Positions 17,180-25,946 of a DNA stretch of 64,000 nt are shown here, in pieces (position 1 is the first letter of the stretch; each line of letters opens with the position of its first letter). This DNA comes from Mediterraneibacter butyricigenes (lineage in GTDB: Bacteria > Bacillota > Clostridia > Lachnospirales > Lachnospiraceae). A model generated the notes under the pieces. It was not told the DNA's origin. It did no database searches and was given only the letters and a program-made list of their open reading frames with translations. The DNA is taken from assembly GCF_003574295.1 (NCBI RefSeq), contig NZ_BHGK01000001.1, positions 868,001 to 932,000 on the forward strand, in the 5' to 3' direction. Made by a program: the position numbers and the translations under genes.

Positions 17180-19201
17180 TTACTTCGTCAACAGCATCAT
17201 GATCTCATTGCTTCTCTGTACAAAGGCTGTCATCTCTTCCGGGCTTAACGGTTTGTGTGCCAGCATCGCCAAATCATACAACTGTTTGCAAATGATCGGT
17301 ACATTCTTGCTTCTCTTATGCTCTACCACAAATTTAACCAGCGGATGACCTGCATTCAGGATCAGCGTTGCATTGGTTCCGAAGGCTGCCGCATCCATTC
17401 CGCCCATACCGTACATCTTCATCATCTCTTCCATACGGCGGGACTGTTCCGGAAGTACTGCCATCGATGCGATACTGGCGTCTTTCAGCTTCTCGACTTT
17501 TACATCTAACTTCTCATTGTTCAGAGATTTCCGGAAGATCTCGATCAGACTGTCTGAATTCTTCTTAAACTCTTCCTTTTCTTCCTCCGCTACTTCTTCT
17601 TTCAGAGACTCATTAACATCGGCATCGATTCTCTGGAAACGAACCTTCGGATTCTTCTGCTCCAGATAGGTAATAAATGCGGAATCAATGTTGTGTGACA
17701 GAATCACTGCATCCTGTCCCTGCTCTTTGAACATATTGACATACTGGCTCTGCTGCTGTTCGTCGGTCACATAGTAAATCGTGGTCTTGATCTCTTCAAC
17801 TTCATTTTCAGCATCATCCTCATTTGCCTCTCCTTCTTCTTTCGGAGAAACTACGGAGCCGCCATTTTCTTCGATACATTCATCCAGTGTCAGATATTTA
17901 TGATCCAGATTCTTAAAGAGCATGGAATCTTTCATACGGTCACCGAATTTTTCATCTTTCAGACAACCGAATTTCAGGAACGGGCTGATATCATCCCAGT
18001 ATTTCTCATAGTTCTCTTTATCCGTCTTACACATTCCTGTCAGCTTATCTGCGACCTTTCTGGAAATGTAATCTGCAATCTTATTGACAAATCCGTCATT
18101 CTGCAATGCACTTCGTGATACATTCAGCGGCAGATCCGGACAGTCGATGACACCCTTTAATACCATCAGGAATTCCGGAATCACTTCCTTAATATTGTCT
18201 GCGATAAAGACCTGATTGTTGTACAACTTAATGGTTCCTTCTACGGAATCATACTCGGTATTGATCTTCGGGAAGTACAGGATACCTTTCAGGTTGAACG
18301 GATAATCCATGTTCAGATGGATCCAGAACAACGGTTCCTTGTAATCCATAAATACCTTACGATAGAATTCAATGTATTCCTCTTTGGTACACTCATTCGG
18401 ATGCTTGGTCCAAAGGGGTGCAATGTCGCTGATGGAAACCGGACGTTTCACAATCTTGACTTTCTTCTTCGGCTCTTCGCCCTCTTTTGCTTCCTCTTCG
18501 ATATGTTCAACCACTTCATCGGTCTCTTTCAGATCAGCCTCGTCGATCGTCTCATATTCCGGCTCTGCATTTTCTTTTCTCAGGAAAATCTCTACCGGCA
18601 TGAAGGAACAATATTTATCCAGGACTTCTCTTGCCCGGTATTCGTTGGCAAATTCCAGGCTGTCTTCGTTCAGGAACAATGTAATCTCTGATCCTACAGT
18701 CGTCTTGTCTCCGTCCTGCATCTCATACTCGGTACCACCATTGCTGACCCAGTGTACCGGGGTCGCACCTTCCTTATATGAAAGGGTATCGATGTGAACC
18801 TCATCGGCTACCATAAATGCGGAATAGAATCCCAGTCCGAAATGACCGATCATATCGTCTTCCGTCGTCTTATCTTTATATTTCTCCAGGAACTGTGTTG
18901 CTCCGGAAAAAGCGATCTGTGTGATGTACTCTACCACTTCATCGGCTGTCATACCGACACCGTTATCAATGAATTTCAGAGTCTTCTCTTCCGGATTAAC
19001 TACAACCTCAATCTTACCTTTGTATCCTTCCGGAAGTTCATATTCTCCCATCAGATCTAATTTCTTTAATTTAGTAATGGCGTCACATCCGTTGGATACC
19101 ATCTCTCTGAAGAAAATATCGTGATCGGAATACACCCACTTTTTAATAATCGGAAATATATTTTCACTGTCTATTGATAAGTTTCCCTTTTTTACCTGCA
19201 T
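17180..19201 (-). CDS. htpG: Hsp90-family chaperone HtpG
   Basis: 673 residues from the ATG preceded by AAAGGAGTGTTCATA; an upstream in-frame ATG would include that ribosome site. GHKL ATPase motifs are present: REMVSNGCDAITK, DNGVGMTADE and GHFGLGFYSAFMV. The protein is longer than typical bacterial HtpG (about 620-640). Extra length is in an acidic stretch near residues 215-245 (ETDEVVEHIEEEAKEGEEP), at the position of the eukaryotic charged linker, and another near 485-505 (EEGEANEDDAENEVEE). Expression is probably controlled by HrcA through the CIRCE element upstream. Confidence 0.95.
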   Translation of the reverse strand: MQVKKGNLSIDSENIFPIIKKWVYSDHDIFFREMVSNGCDAITKLKKLDLMGEYELPEGYKGKIEVVVNPEEKTLKFIDNGVGMTADEVVEYITQIAFSGATQFLEKYKDKTTEDDMIGHFGLGFYSAFMVADEVHIDTLSYKEGATPVHWVSNGGTEYEMQDGDKTTVGSEITLFLNEDSLEFANEYRAREVLDKYCSFMPVEIFLRKENAEPEYETIDEADLKETDEVVEHIEEEAKEGEEPKKKVKIVKRPVSISDIAPLWTKHPNECTKEEYIEFYRKVFMDYKEPLFWIHLNMDYPFNLKGILYFPKINTEYDSVEGTIKLYNNQVFIADNIKEVIPEFLMVLKGVIDCPDLPLNVSRSALQNDGFVNKIADYISRKVADKLTGMCKTDKENYEKYWDDISPFLKFGCLKDEKFGDRMKDSMLFKNLDHKYLTLDECIEENGGSVVSPKEEGEANEDDAENEVEEIKTTIYYVTDEQQQSQYVNMFKEQGQDAVILSHNIDSAFITYLEQKNPKVRFQRIDADVNESLKEEVAEEEKEEFKKNSDSLIEIFRKSLNNEKLDVKVEKLKDASIASMAVLPEQSRRMEEMMKMYGMGGMDAAAFGTNATLILNAGHPLVKFVVEHKRSKNVPIICKQLYDLAMLAHKPLSPEEMTAFVQRSNEIMMLLTK

Positions 19202-19227
19202 TATGAACACTCCTTTCATTAAAGGAT

Positions 19228-19256
19228 ATTCTAATACTGTAAATTTTAAAAGTCAA
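19228..19256 (-). promoter_or_regulatory. Predicted sigma-A promoter of htpG
   Basis: On the minus strand, -35 TTGACT (19251-19256) and -10 TAGAAT (19228-19233) are separated by exactly 17 bp. The CIRCE operator ends 7 bp upstream of the -35 box, so bound HrcA would sit beside polymerase. Confidence 0.75.
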
Positions 19257-19263
19257 TAGAAAA

Positions 19264-19290
19264 TTAGCACTCTTTTCAAAAGAGTGCTAA
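19264..19290. promoter_or_regulatory. CIRCE operator (HrcA binding site)
   Basis: TTAGCACTC, nine bases, then GAGTGCTAA: a perfect match to the CIRCE consensus of class I heat-shock genes. HrcA represses from this site at normal temperature. The same inverted repeat lies 14 nt after the gatB stop and is followed, reading leftward, by AATTTTCT, so it may also weakly terminate gatCAB transcripts. Confidence 0.95.
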
Positions 19291-19304
19291 TAACTTTAAA
19301 TTCT

Positions 19305-20738
19305 CTATTTCAGCATTTCCCGCAGCATCTGGTTGATCATGCCCGGATTTGCTTTTCCCTTCATTGCTTTCATGGTCTGTCCAACCAGCGCTCCAAGGGC
19401 TTTTTCTTTTCCGCCTTTATAGTCCGCTACTGCTTTCGGATTATTGGCGATTGCCTGTTCCAGTGCCGCTTTCAGTGCACCCTCGTCGTTAACCGTCTTC
19501 AGACCGTGTTCCTCTACATAAACCTCCGGATCCACATCCTCATCAAAGACATGCTCAAAGACTTCCTTTGCCACGGAACTGTTGACGGTTCCGGCTTCGG
19601 TCAGATCGATCAGTTTTGCAAGATTTGCCGGAGAGAAGCTTAAGTCTTCCACTTCCATGCCACGGTCTTTTAACAGACGCATCGTCTCTACCATCAGCCA
19701 GTTGGACACTTTCTTCGGCTTGTTGCAAATTGCAGTCGTCTCTTCAAAAATGTCTGCCATCTTCTTAGAACCAGTCAGGATCTCTGCATCATACTCCGGA
19801 ATCTCAAATTCTTTTTTATAACGCTCCAGCTTCTCGGTACGAAATTCCGGCTGACGAGCCTTTACTTCTGCGATCCATTCGTCGCTGATCACGATCGGCA
19901 CCAGATCCGGTTCCGGGAAGTAACGATAGTCTTTCGCATCTTCCTTGGAACGCATGGCGTAAGATTTTTCTTTGGTATCGTCCCATCTTCTGGACTCCTG
20001 GATTACTTCCTCGCCGGATTCGATCAGATCGATCTGACGGGCTCTCTCTCCTTCGATGGCTCTTGCTATGGCCTTGAAAGAATTCAGGTTCTTCATCTCG
20101 GTACGGGTTCCAAACTCGGTTGCTCCTACTTCCCGGACGGAAATATTAACATCCGCACGCATAGAACCTTCCTGAAGTTTGCAGTCTGATGCGCCCAGAT
20201 ACTGAATGATCAGACGTAATTTTTCCAGATAAGCCATCACTTCTTCTGCGGAACGCATATCCGGCTCGGATACGATCTCTACCAGCGGCACTCCGCTTCG
20301 GTTATAATCTACGAAAGAAGCATCTTCCCACTCGTCATGTACCAGTTTTCCCGCATCTTCTTCCATATGCATTTCATGGATTCCAATTTTCTTGGTCTGA
20401 CCGTCTACTTCAATCTCCACATATCCGTCTCTTGCAATCGGCAAATATAACTGGGAGATCTGATAGTTCTGCGGGTTGTCCGGATAGAAATAATTCTTCC
20501 GGTCAAATTTGCAGACCTGTGTGATCTTGCAGTTGGTTGCCAGACCGATACCCAAAGCATATTCTACCACCTGACGGTTCAGTACCGGTAAAGATCCCGG
20601 CATTCCGGTGCAGACCGGACACGTATGGGTATTGGGGGCTCCTCCGAATGCGGTACTGCATCCGCAGAAAATTTTGGTTTTGGTTGCAAGTTCTACATGT
20701 ACTTCCAGACCGATGACTGTCTCATATTGCTTTGCCAT
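19305..20738 (-). CDS. gatB: Asp-tRNA(Asn)/Glu-tRNA(Gln) amidotransferase subunit B
   Basis: 477 residues, the standard GatB length. It opens with YETVIGLEVHVELATKTKIF and contains the cysteine cluster that binds zinc (CGCS...CPVC). The C-terminal YqeY-like tail ends with the GMINQMLREMLK helix. GatB holds the mischarged tRNA and activates its carboxylate for amidation. It starts 5 nt after gatA. Together with GatA and GatC it makes Gln-tRNA(Gln) and possibly Asn-tRNA(Asn), so glutaminyl-tRNA synthetase may be absent (inference). Confidence 0.97.
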   Translation of the reverse strand: MAKQYETVIGLEVHVELATKTKIFCGCSTAFGGAPNTHTCPVCTGMPGSLPVLNRQVVEYALGIGLATNCKITQVCKFDRKNYFYPDNPQNYQISQLYLPIARDGYVEIEVDGQTKKIGIHEMHMEEDAGKLVHDEWEDASFVDYNRSGVPLVEIVSEPDMRSAEEVMAYLEKLRLIIQYLGASDCKLQEGSMRADVNISVREVGATEFGTRTEMKNLNSFKAIARAIEGERARQIDLIESGEEVIQESRRWDDTKEKSYAMRSKEDAKDYRYFPEPDLVPIVISDEWIAEVKARQPEFRTEKLERYKKEFEIPEYDAEILTGSKKMADIFEETTAICNKPKKVSNWLMVETMRLLKDRGMEVEDLSFSPANLAKLIDLTEAGTVNSSVAKEVFEHVFDEDVDPEVYVEEHGLKTVNDEGALKAALEQAIANNPKAVADYKGGKEKALGALVGQTMKAMKGKANPGMINQMLREMLK

Positions 20739-20743
20739 TTCCC

Positions 20744-22240
20744 TTACGCCTCCTTTCCCGGAACTGCAGAAAGATCTGCCGGTCCTTCAAATTCTTTTTT
20801 CGTTGCACATTCATAGGTGTATGCGGCACGGATCAGTTTCTTTTCCTGGAATCCGTCACCAATCAACTGCATACCGATCGGCAGTCCTTTTTTATCTTTG
20901 CCCACCGGAAGAGAAATTCCCGGAAGCCCTGCCAGGTTGACAGAAATCGTATAAATATCTCCCAGATACATTTTGATCGGATCGCTCAGACTCTTTCCAA
21001 GCTCCGGTGCCGTCGTCGGGGCTGCCGGTGCCAGGATCATATCGTATTTTTCAAAGGCTTCGTCAAAGGCTTTCTTGATCAGAGCCTTGGTTCGAAGTGC
21101 TTTCAGGTAGTATGCATCATAATATCCGGAACTCAATACGAAAGAACCCAACATGATCCGGCGTTTTACTTCTGCGCCGAATCCTTCGGAACGAGTCTTC
21201 TTATACATGTTGTGAAGACCTTCGTACTCTTCGGTACGGTAGCCATATTTCACTCCGTCGAATCGCTCCAGGTTGGAACTTGCCTCGGCAGATGCAATGA
21301 CATAATAAGCCGGAATCGCATACTGTACTAAACTTAAGTCAAATTCTTCGACGATGGCTCCTTTTTCTTTCAGCACATCCGCTGCCTTTAAAATTGCCTC
21401 TTTTACTTCCGGATCCAGTCCGTCTCCGAAATAATCCTTCGGAATTCCAATCTTCAGACCTTTCACATCTTCTACCAATGCGCTTGTGAAATCATAGTCC
21501 TCTCTTTCCACGGAAGTAGAATCCTTTGTATCATGAGACGCAATCGCTTCCAGAAGGGTCGCACAGTCTGTCACGTCTTTTGCTACCGGTCCGATCTGAT
21601 CCAGAGAAGAACCATAGGCGATCAAACCGTAACGAGATACGGTTCCGTAAGTCGGCTTCAATCCTACCACTCCACAGAAGGAACTTGGCTGACGGATCGA
21701 TCCACCGGTATCAGATCCCAGTGCCATAAAGCATTCCTGTGCTGCCACTGCCGCGCAGCTTCCTCCGGAGGATCCTCCCGGGACATGCTCCGTATTGTGT
21801 GGATTTTTGGTCGGACCATAGTAAGAAGTCTCTGTGGTACTTCCCATGGCAAACTCGTCCATATTGGTCTTTCCAACGATGACCATTCCCGCCTTTTTCA
21901 GATTCAGGACTGCTTCCGAGGAAAAGGTCGGTTTGAAATTATATAAGATTTTGGAACTGCAGGTCGTAAGCTGTCCCTCGACGCACATATTGTCCTTTAC
22001 CGCTACCGGTACACCTGCCAGCGGTCCTGTTAGTTCCCCTGCATCGATCTTCTTCTGCACTTCTTCTGCCTGTGCAAGTGCCCCCTCTTCATCTACGGTC
22101 ACATAACTGTTGATGACAGGCTCTGCTTTCTTTATCTGCTCCAACACGGCTTTGGTCGCTTCCACCACCGTGATCTCTTTTTGCTTAATCTTTTCACTCA
22201 GCTCCGTGGCTGTCAGACTTAATATCTCCATGCTGTTCAT
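20744..22240 (-). CDS. gatA: Asp-tRNA(Asn)/Glu-tRNA(Gln) amidotransferase subunit A
   Basis: 498 residues of the amidase-signature family. The Ser-cisSer-Lys triad is visible in GVPVAVKDNMC (Lys), the SGGSCAAVAA stretch and SDTGGSIRQPSSF (nucleophile Ser). It hydrolyses glutamine and passes ammonia to GatB. AGGGG precedes the chosen ATG; a second ATG lies three codons later. It is flanked by gatC 8 nt upstream and gatB 5 nt downstream. Confidence 0.97.
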   Translation of the reverse strand: MNSMEILSLTATELSEKIKQKEITVVEATKAVLEQIKKAEPVINSYVTVDEEGALAQAEEVQKKIDAGELTGPLAGVPVAVKDNMCVEGQLTTCSSKILYNFKPTFSSEAVLNLKKAGMVIVGKTNMDEFAMGSTTETSYYGPTKNPHNTEHVPGGSSGGSCAAVAAQECFMALGSDTGGSIRQPSSFCGVVGLKPTYGTVSRYGLIAYGSSLDQIGPVAKDVTDCATLLEAIASHDTKDSTSVEREDYDFTSALVEDVKGLKIGIPKDYFGDGLDPEVKEAILKAADVLKEKGAIVEEFDLSLVQYAIPAYYVIASAEASSNLERFDGVKYGYRTEEYEGLHNMYKKTRSEGFGAEVKRRIMLGSFVLSSGYYDAYYLKALRTKALIKKAFDEAFEKYDMILAPAAPTTAPELGKSLSDPIKMYLGDIYTISVNLAGLPGISLPVGKDKKGLPIGMQLIGDGFQEKKLIRAAYTYECATKKEFEGPADLSAVPGKEA

Positions 22241-22248
22241 TCACCCCT

Positions 22249-22542
22249 CTATCCTATCGTCTTCGGAACTTCGAAATAATCTTCATTACATTCCGGTGCA
22301 TTTGCCAGAGTCTTTTCTTTCTCATCTCCGTTTGTCACTACATCCTCACGGAATACATTCTGTACCGGAAATACATGGGACATCGGTTCGATCCCCGTAG
22401 TATCCAATTCATTCAGTGTATCAATATAATCCAACATCTTTTCCATGTCCGCTTTGGCATGTTCCTTTTCCTCCCCGGACAGTTCCAGCTTTGCAAGAAT
22501 TCCTACATACTCGATGGTTTCATCTGAAATCTTATTTGCCAT
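22249..22542 (-). CDS. gatC: Asp-tRNA(Asn)/Glu-tRNA(Gln) amidotransferase subunit C
   Basis: 97 residues starting MANKISDETIEYVGILAKLE, with GAGGAGAG just upstream; the longer reading would include that ribosome site. The C-terminal part has the conserved PMSHVF and LREDVV-like (FREDVV) motifs of GatC, which staples GatA to GatB. It is the first gene of the gatCAB operon. Confidence 0.95.
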   Translation of the reverse strand: MANKISDETIEYVGILAKLELSGEEKEHAKADMEKMLDYIDTLNELDTTGIEPMSHVFPVQNVFREDVVTNGDEKEKTLANAPECNEDYFEVPKTIG

Positions 22543-22598
22543 AATTCTCTCCTCTACTACAATGTTCTTCCGTTTCATCCTGACTTTTTCTTTGCAGG

Positions 22599-23888
22599 CT
22601 ATCTCATTTTATAATATGCCTCATAATCTGTGGACTCAATCCGCTCACTTGGTTTTAAAATCACCTGCAGATCTTCCCCCGATCCGTCCAGTGACACCTT
22701 AACACCTTCCGGGATCACCAGATTTTTAAAAGCAATGTCCTCATCATATTCCCGTTCCAGGTAGACACTGCTGATATAATAATCCGCATATTCTTCTCCG
22801 TCTACTACCGGAACTTCAAAATCCAGGTATGCCCATTCATCCGTCGTCTCTACATCATAGACACCTGCCGGGAAATCAACGCCTGCCACCAGCGCATTCT
22901 GTCCGGTCAGCGTGACTTCTTCGGTCAGCGGATTGTCTTCTCCGTTATCCAGGCTTTGCGCACAATCGGTTGTAAATCGTATTTTTCCACCATCCAGACG
23001 TACCACAGCGCCATTGTACAGCCGCACATCTTCCAGACTGGTCACCGTATCCTCATCGGTATCTTCCAGTGCGAATTGTCTCCAGAGATAGATTCCATTT
23101 TCATAATCACTGAGATTAAAGGTATCGGAGCCACTGTCGACCTCCAGCGTGTAAATTCCTTCCGGAATCTGGATACCTACCACATATTCTCCGCTTCCCA
23201 GCGTTTCTTCCCAACTGTCTCCGTCTTCCGACAGTTCCCGGGTCACATAATCATAAGTACCATCTGAATCTGCCGAATCTTCTTTTGAAGAAAATACCGA
23301 AGTGCTGTCTTTCCACAGATCTTCTCCCACATTCGTGATCACCTCGAATGCAATCAGTGCAAACACCAGAAATCCCAGGATCTTTTTTGGCCTGATTCCG
23401 TTTCCGGCCTTCCGCATCTTTTTCTTTCTCGGGAACTTCTCCCCCACGGTTGCTGTGTAGCCGTAACCTCTACCGGTTCTGCTATTTGCGGATGTGCCGG
23501 TATATTGGCTTCCGGTTCCGGAATTCGAAGCACCGCTGTATCCATCGCCCGATCCGTAATTTCCCGCATCTGTATAGTCTCTTCCGAGTTGTGAATCTGC
23601 TGATGCATACGGATCTGTGTAGCCTGTGTTAGTTCCGGATCTGGATTGCGTATAAGCATTCTCCATTGTTTTATCGGATTGACTCCTGTGAAATGAAATC
23701 TTCTTCTGCGTCTTTTCCTTCTTTGGCTTCTTTTCCTCATGCACATGCGTCAGAGGGCCTTCATCACATTTGCTGGTCCCCAGATATTTTTCATACTGTG
23801 AATCATTTTTACTGTTATCCAGACCACATTCCTGACAGATCGAACCATTCAGTTTACCGCCGCATAACTGACATCGTTTTCCAAACAT
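22599..23888 (-). CDS. Zinc-ribbon membrane-anchored protein, unknown function
   Basis: 429 residues. A zinc ribbon opens the protein (CQLCGG...CQECG, residues 7-22), followed by a Lys-rich stretch. Next comes a Gly/Ser/Tyr/Asp-rich low-complexity region (about 70-145), a basic patch (KKKMRKAGNGIRPKK) and one membrane helix (ILGFLVFALIAFEVI, about 167-182). The extracellular part contains two similar segments beginning near GEYVVGIQIPEGIYTLE and ALVAGVDFPAGVYDVE. This gives a cytosolic zinc ribbon, a membrane anchor and repeated beta-rich outer domains. The function is not recognised. A strong GGAGGGG site precedes the ATG. Confidence 0.75.
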   Translation of the reverse strand: MFGKRCQLCGGKLNGSICQECGLDNSKNDSQYEKYLGTSKCDEGPLTHVHEEKKPKKEKTQKKISFHRSQSDKTMENAYTQSRSGTNTGYTDPYASADSQLGRDYTDAGNYGSGDGYSGASNSGTGSQYTGTSANSRTGRGYGYTATVGEKFPRKKKMRKAGNGIRPKKILGFLVFALIAFEVITNVGEDLWKDSTSVFSSKEDSADSDGTYDYVTRELSEDGDSWEETLGSGEYVVGIQIPEGIYTLEVDSGSDTFNLSDYENGIYLWRQFALEDTDEDTVTSLEDVRLYNGAVVRLDGGKIRFTTDCAQSLDNGEDNPLTEEVTLTGQNALVAGVDFPAGVYDVETTDEWAYLDFEVPVVDGEEYADYYISSVYLEREYDEDIAFKNLVIPEGVKVSLDGSGEDLQVILKPSERIESTDYEAYYKMR

Positions 23889-23964
23889 GAAAATCCCCTC
23901 CTTTTCGCCATTTCATGACGATTAATGTTACCATAATTCTGCCCTTTTTGCAAGGCGGACACTC

Positions 23965-23993
23965 TTGCAATCCCTTCGTTATTCAAGTAAAAT
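23965..23993 (+). promoter_or_regulatory. Predicted promoter of the thioesterase gene
   Basis: TTGCAA (23965-23970), 17 bp, then TAAAAT (23988-23993) gives a leader of about 40 nt to the thioesterase ATG. aroE-like may be read through from here, since only 70 nt separate the two genes. Confidence 0.55.
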
Positions 23994-24040
23994 AGAGTCG
24001 TTGTTGCATTTTATATTTCTATTTATACTGGAGACAATTT

Positions 24041-24460
24041 ATGGACTACGAAAAGCTTATCAAAACACGAAATTCAACCAATTATTTTGCTAATATGATG
24101 GATCTTCGGATTATCGAGATCAAAAAAGGCTATGCCCGCACTGTAATTGATCCTGTTACAAAGACCCATTTAAATCCGATCAATTCCGTACATGGCGGAT
24201 GTCTGTTTACCATTGCCGACGTTACAGCCGGTTCCGCTGCATCTTCTTACGGAATCCAGGTCACAACCTTAGACAGTCATTTTAACTTTCTTCGTCCCGG
24301 ACTTCACACGACAAAACTGACCGGGGAAGCCACGGAATTAAAACATGGAAAAAACATTTCCGTCTATACCGTGGAAATTAAAGATCAGGATGACACCGTA
24401 CTGGCTGAAGGAACTTTTACGTTTGCTTCTCTGGGCAAACCCATCGTCTTTCACGATTAA
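24041..24460 (+). CDS. PaaI-type hotdog thioesterase
   Basis: 139 residues of a single hotdog domain. The active-site region NPINSVHGGCLFTIADVTAG (about residues 46-65) has the HGG motif and downstream acidic residue of the PaaI/YbgC-like acyl-CoA thioesterases. It would hydrolyse acyl- or aryl-CoA thioesters in the cytosol. GGAG lies 7 nt before the ATG. The shikimate dehydrogenase-like gene follows in the same direction, so aromatic or hydroxybenzoyl-type substrates are possible, but this is inference. Confidence 0.88.
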   Translation: MDYEKLIKTRNSTNYFANMMDLRIIEIKKGYARTVIDPVTKTHLNPINSVHGGCLFTIADVTAGSAASSYGIQVTTLDSHFNFLRPGLHTTKLTGEATELKHGKNISVYTVEIKDQDDTVLAEGTFTFASLGKPIVFHD

Positions 24461-24530
24461 TTGTCTTTCTTCCAAGAAAGCCTATGACTTATGAACTCAT
24501 TTTTCCACATCACAAGAAAGGAGTCGCTTA

Positions 24531-25385
24531 ATGTCAAACACCTATCGCAAAGAACTTGTTGGAGTCTTCGGTTATCCGGTAGATGAAAATCCAACGGTGA
24601 TTCCCGAAGAAGCTGCTTTCCATGCACTGGATCTTGATTTTCGGTATCTGACGATTGAAGTGCATCCGAAAGATCTGAAAGATGCCATGCAGGCTGTCCG
24701 TGCCTTGAATTTTCGAGGAATCAACCTGACAATTCCTCACAAATGTGAAGTTTTAAAATATCTGGACAGCATTTCTCCTGAAGCAGAGATCATCGGTGCT
24801 GTAAATGTGGTCGTCAATCAGATGGGCAAACTTCATGGAGATAACACTGACGGGAAAGGCTTTTTAAAATCTTTGACCGATGAGGGAATTTCTCCTGTTC
24901 ATAAAAAAGTTACCATTCTCGGAGCCGGAGGCGCTGCCCGTGCTATTGCAGTAGAACTGGCCCTTGCCGGTACCAGTCACATCAGGATTATCAATCGTCA
25001 GGAAGAACGCGGACATCATCTTGCGCTTCTGATTCAGGAACGCACGCCCGCAATTGGTTCTTATCTTCCCTGGACACCGGAAATCATTATCCCGTCAGAT
25101 ACGGATATCCTAATCAACACCTCTCCTGTTGGAATGTATCCAAATACGGATGAACAACCAGATATCGCCTACGACTCCATTGCATCTCATATGATTGTCT
25201 GTGATGTCATTACCAACGACCCACATACCTGCTTTTTAAAAGAAGCAGAAAAAAGAGGTGCCAAAACCATTCACGGCCTGAATATGATGATCAATCAGGG
25301 AGCCATCAATTTCACGCTCTGGACCGGAGAAGAAGCTCCCATCGATGTAATGACCGATTCCATCGTAAAAGAATTTCATCTTTAA
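24531..25385 (+). CDS. Shikimate/quinate dehydrogenase-like oxidoreductase
   Basis: 284 residues with the two-domain AroE fold. Catalytic Lys is in NLTIPHK, Asp in GDNTDGKGF, the NADP loop is LGAGGAARAI followed by INRQEER, and the C-terminal NQGAINF is conserved. However, the N-terminal GxPxxHSxSPxxHN motif, whose two serines hold the shikimate carboxylate, reads GYPVDENPTVIPEEAAF here. So the fold and hydride chemistry are kept while the acid-binding site is changed. The enzyme may use another substrate. AAAGGAGTCGCTTA precedes the ATG. Confidence 0.8.
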   Translation: MSNTYRKELVGVFGYPVDENPTVIPEEAAFHALDLDFRYLTIEVHPKDLKDAMQAVRALNFRGINLTIPHKCEVLKYLDSISPEAEIIGAVNVVVNQMGKLHGDNTDGKGFLKSLTDEGISPVHKKVTILGAGGAARAIAVELALAGTSHIRIINRQEERGHHLALLIQERTPAIGSYLPWTPEIIIPSDTDILINTSPVGMYPNTDEQPDIAYDSIASHMIVCDVITNDPHTCFLKEAEKRGAKTIHGLNMMINQGAINFTLWTGEEAPIDVMTDSIVKEFHL

Positions 25386-25463
25386 AAGCAAGGTCCGATA
25401 AACCTGTTTTTAAGCGTTATTTTTTAAGCGTTATAACTTTTTTAAATTTTTTCAAAAAAAGGC

Positions 25464-25491
25464 TTGCATTTTTTTATCAGTCTGTTATAAT
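25464..25491 (+). promoter_or_regulatory. Predicted promoter of the tRNA pair
   Basis: TTGCAT (25464-25469), 16 bp, then a consensus TATAAT (25486-25491), 36 nt before the first tRNA. The region upstream, from the aroE-like stop, is A/T-rich and holds a short tandem copy of TTTTTAAGCGTTAT. Confidence 0.7.
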
Positions 25492-25526
25492 AACGATGTT
25501 GCGTCTGACAGGGACGAAACGAGTAA

Positions 25527-25597
25527 TGCGGATTGGTGTAATGGCAGCACAGCAGACTCTGACTCTGTTAGTAGAGGTTCGAGTCCTCTATCCGTAG
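25527..25597 (+). tRNA. tRNA-Gln (anticodon CUG)
   Basis: A complete cloverleaf can be drawn: acceptor TGCGGAT with ATCCGTA (U1-A72, typical of tRNA-Gln), D stem GTG/CAC, anticodon stem GCAGA/TCTGT with loop CTCTGAC (anticodon CTG), and T stem AGAGG/CCTCT with loop TTCGAGT. The discriminator is G and CCA is not encoded. In this organism it would be charged through GatCAB if glutaminyl-tRNA synthetase is missing. Confidence 0.95.
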
Positions 25598-25599
25598 TT

Positions 25600-25630
25600 C
25601 AGGAATCTGAATCATTCAGGTTCCTGTTTT
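25600..25630 (+). terminator. Hairpin between the two tRNAs
   Basis: CAGGAATCTGAA pairs with TTCAGGTTCCTG (12 bp, one G-U) around a 3-nt loop and is followed by TTTT. It could end tRNA-Gln transcripts partially or guide 3' processing; the T run is short and the next tRNA has no separate promoter, so readthrough is likely. Confidence 0.6.
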
Positions 25631-25632
25631 AT

Positions 25633-25706
<74 letters not shown>

Positions 25707-25708
25707 TT

Positions 25709-25734
25709 CCCCCATTTCGATGGGGGATTTTTTT
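25709..25734 (+). terminator. Rho-independent terminator after the tRNAs
   Basis: CCCCCAT, loop TTCG, ATGGGGG, then A and seven T residues: a strong terminator 3 nt past tRNA-Pro. Confidence 0.92.
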
Positions 25735-25854
25735 ATATCCAATATTGTCATTCTGACATAATTTTCCCAACTTTTTTTAATATTATATTATCATCGCAGG
25801 ATTTTTCCAGTTATACCTTTTAATCATTAATGAGAGTAATATTCCGAAAATTAC

Positions 25855-25882
25855 TTGATTTTTTATGGATATATGCTATAAT
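25855..25882 (+). promoter_or_regulatory. Predicted promoter of the surface-protein leader
   Basis: TTGATT (25855-25860), 16 bp, then TATAAT (25877-25882). Transcription from here would make a leader of about 330 nt before the secreted protein. Confidence 0.6.
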
Positions 25883-25946
25883 ATTTCTGTATATCTATAG
25901 AGTAGATATCCTTTTTCCTTAGAAATTATAGAAGGAGGACTTGACT

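Noticed and set aside
24001-24029. TTGTTG and TATACT as thioesterase promoter
   Set aside because: The -10 would lie 11 nt before the ATG, leaving no room for the ribosome site; the TTGCAA/TAAAAT pair upstream fits better.
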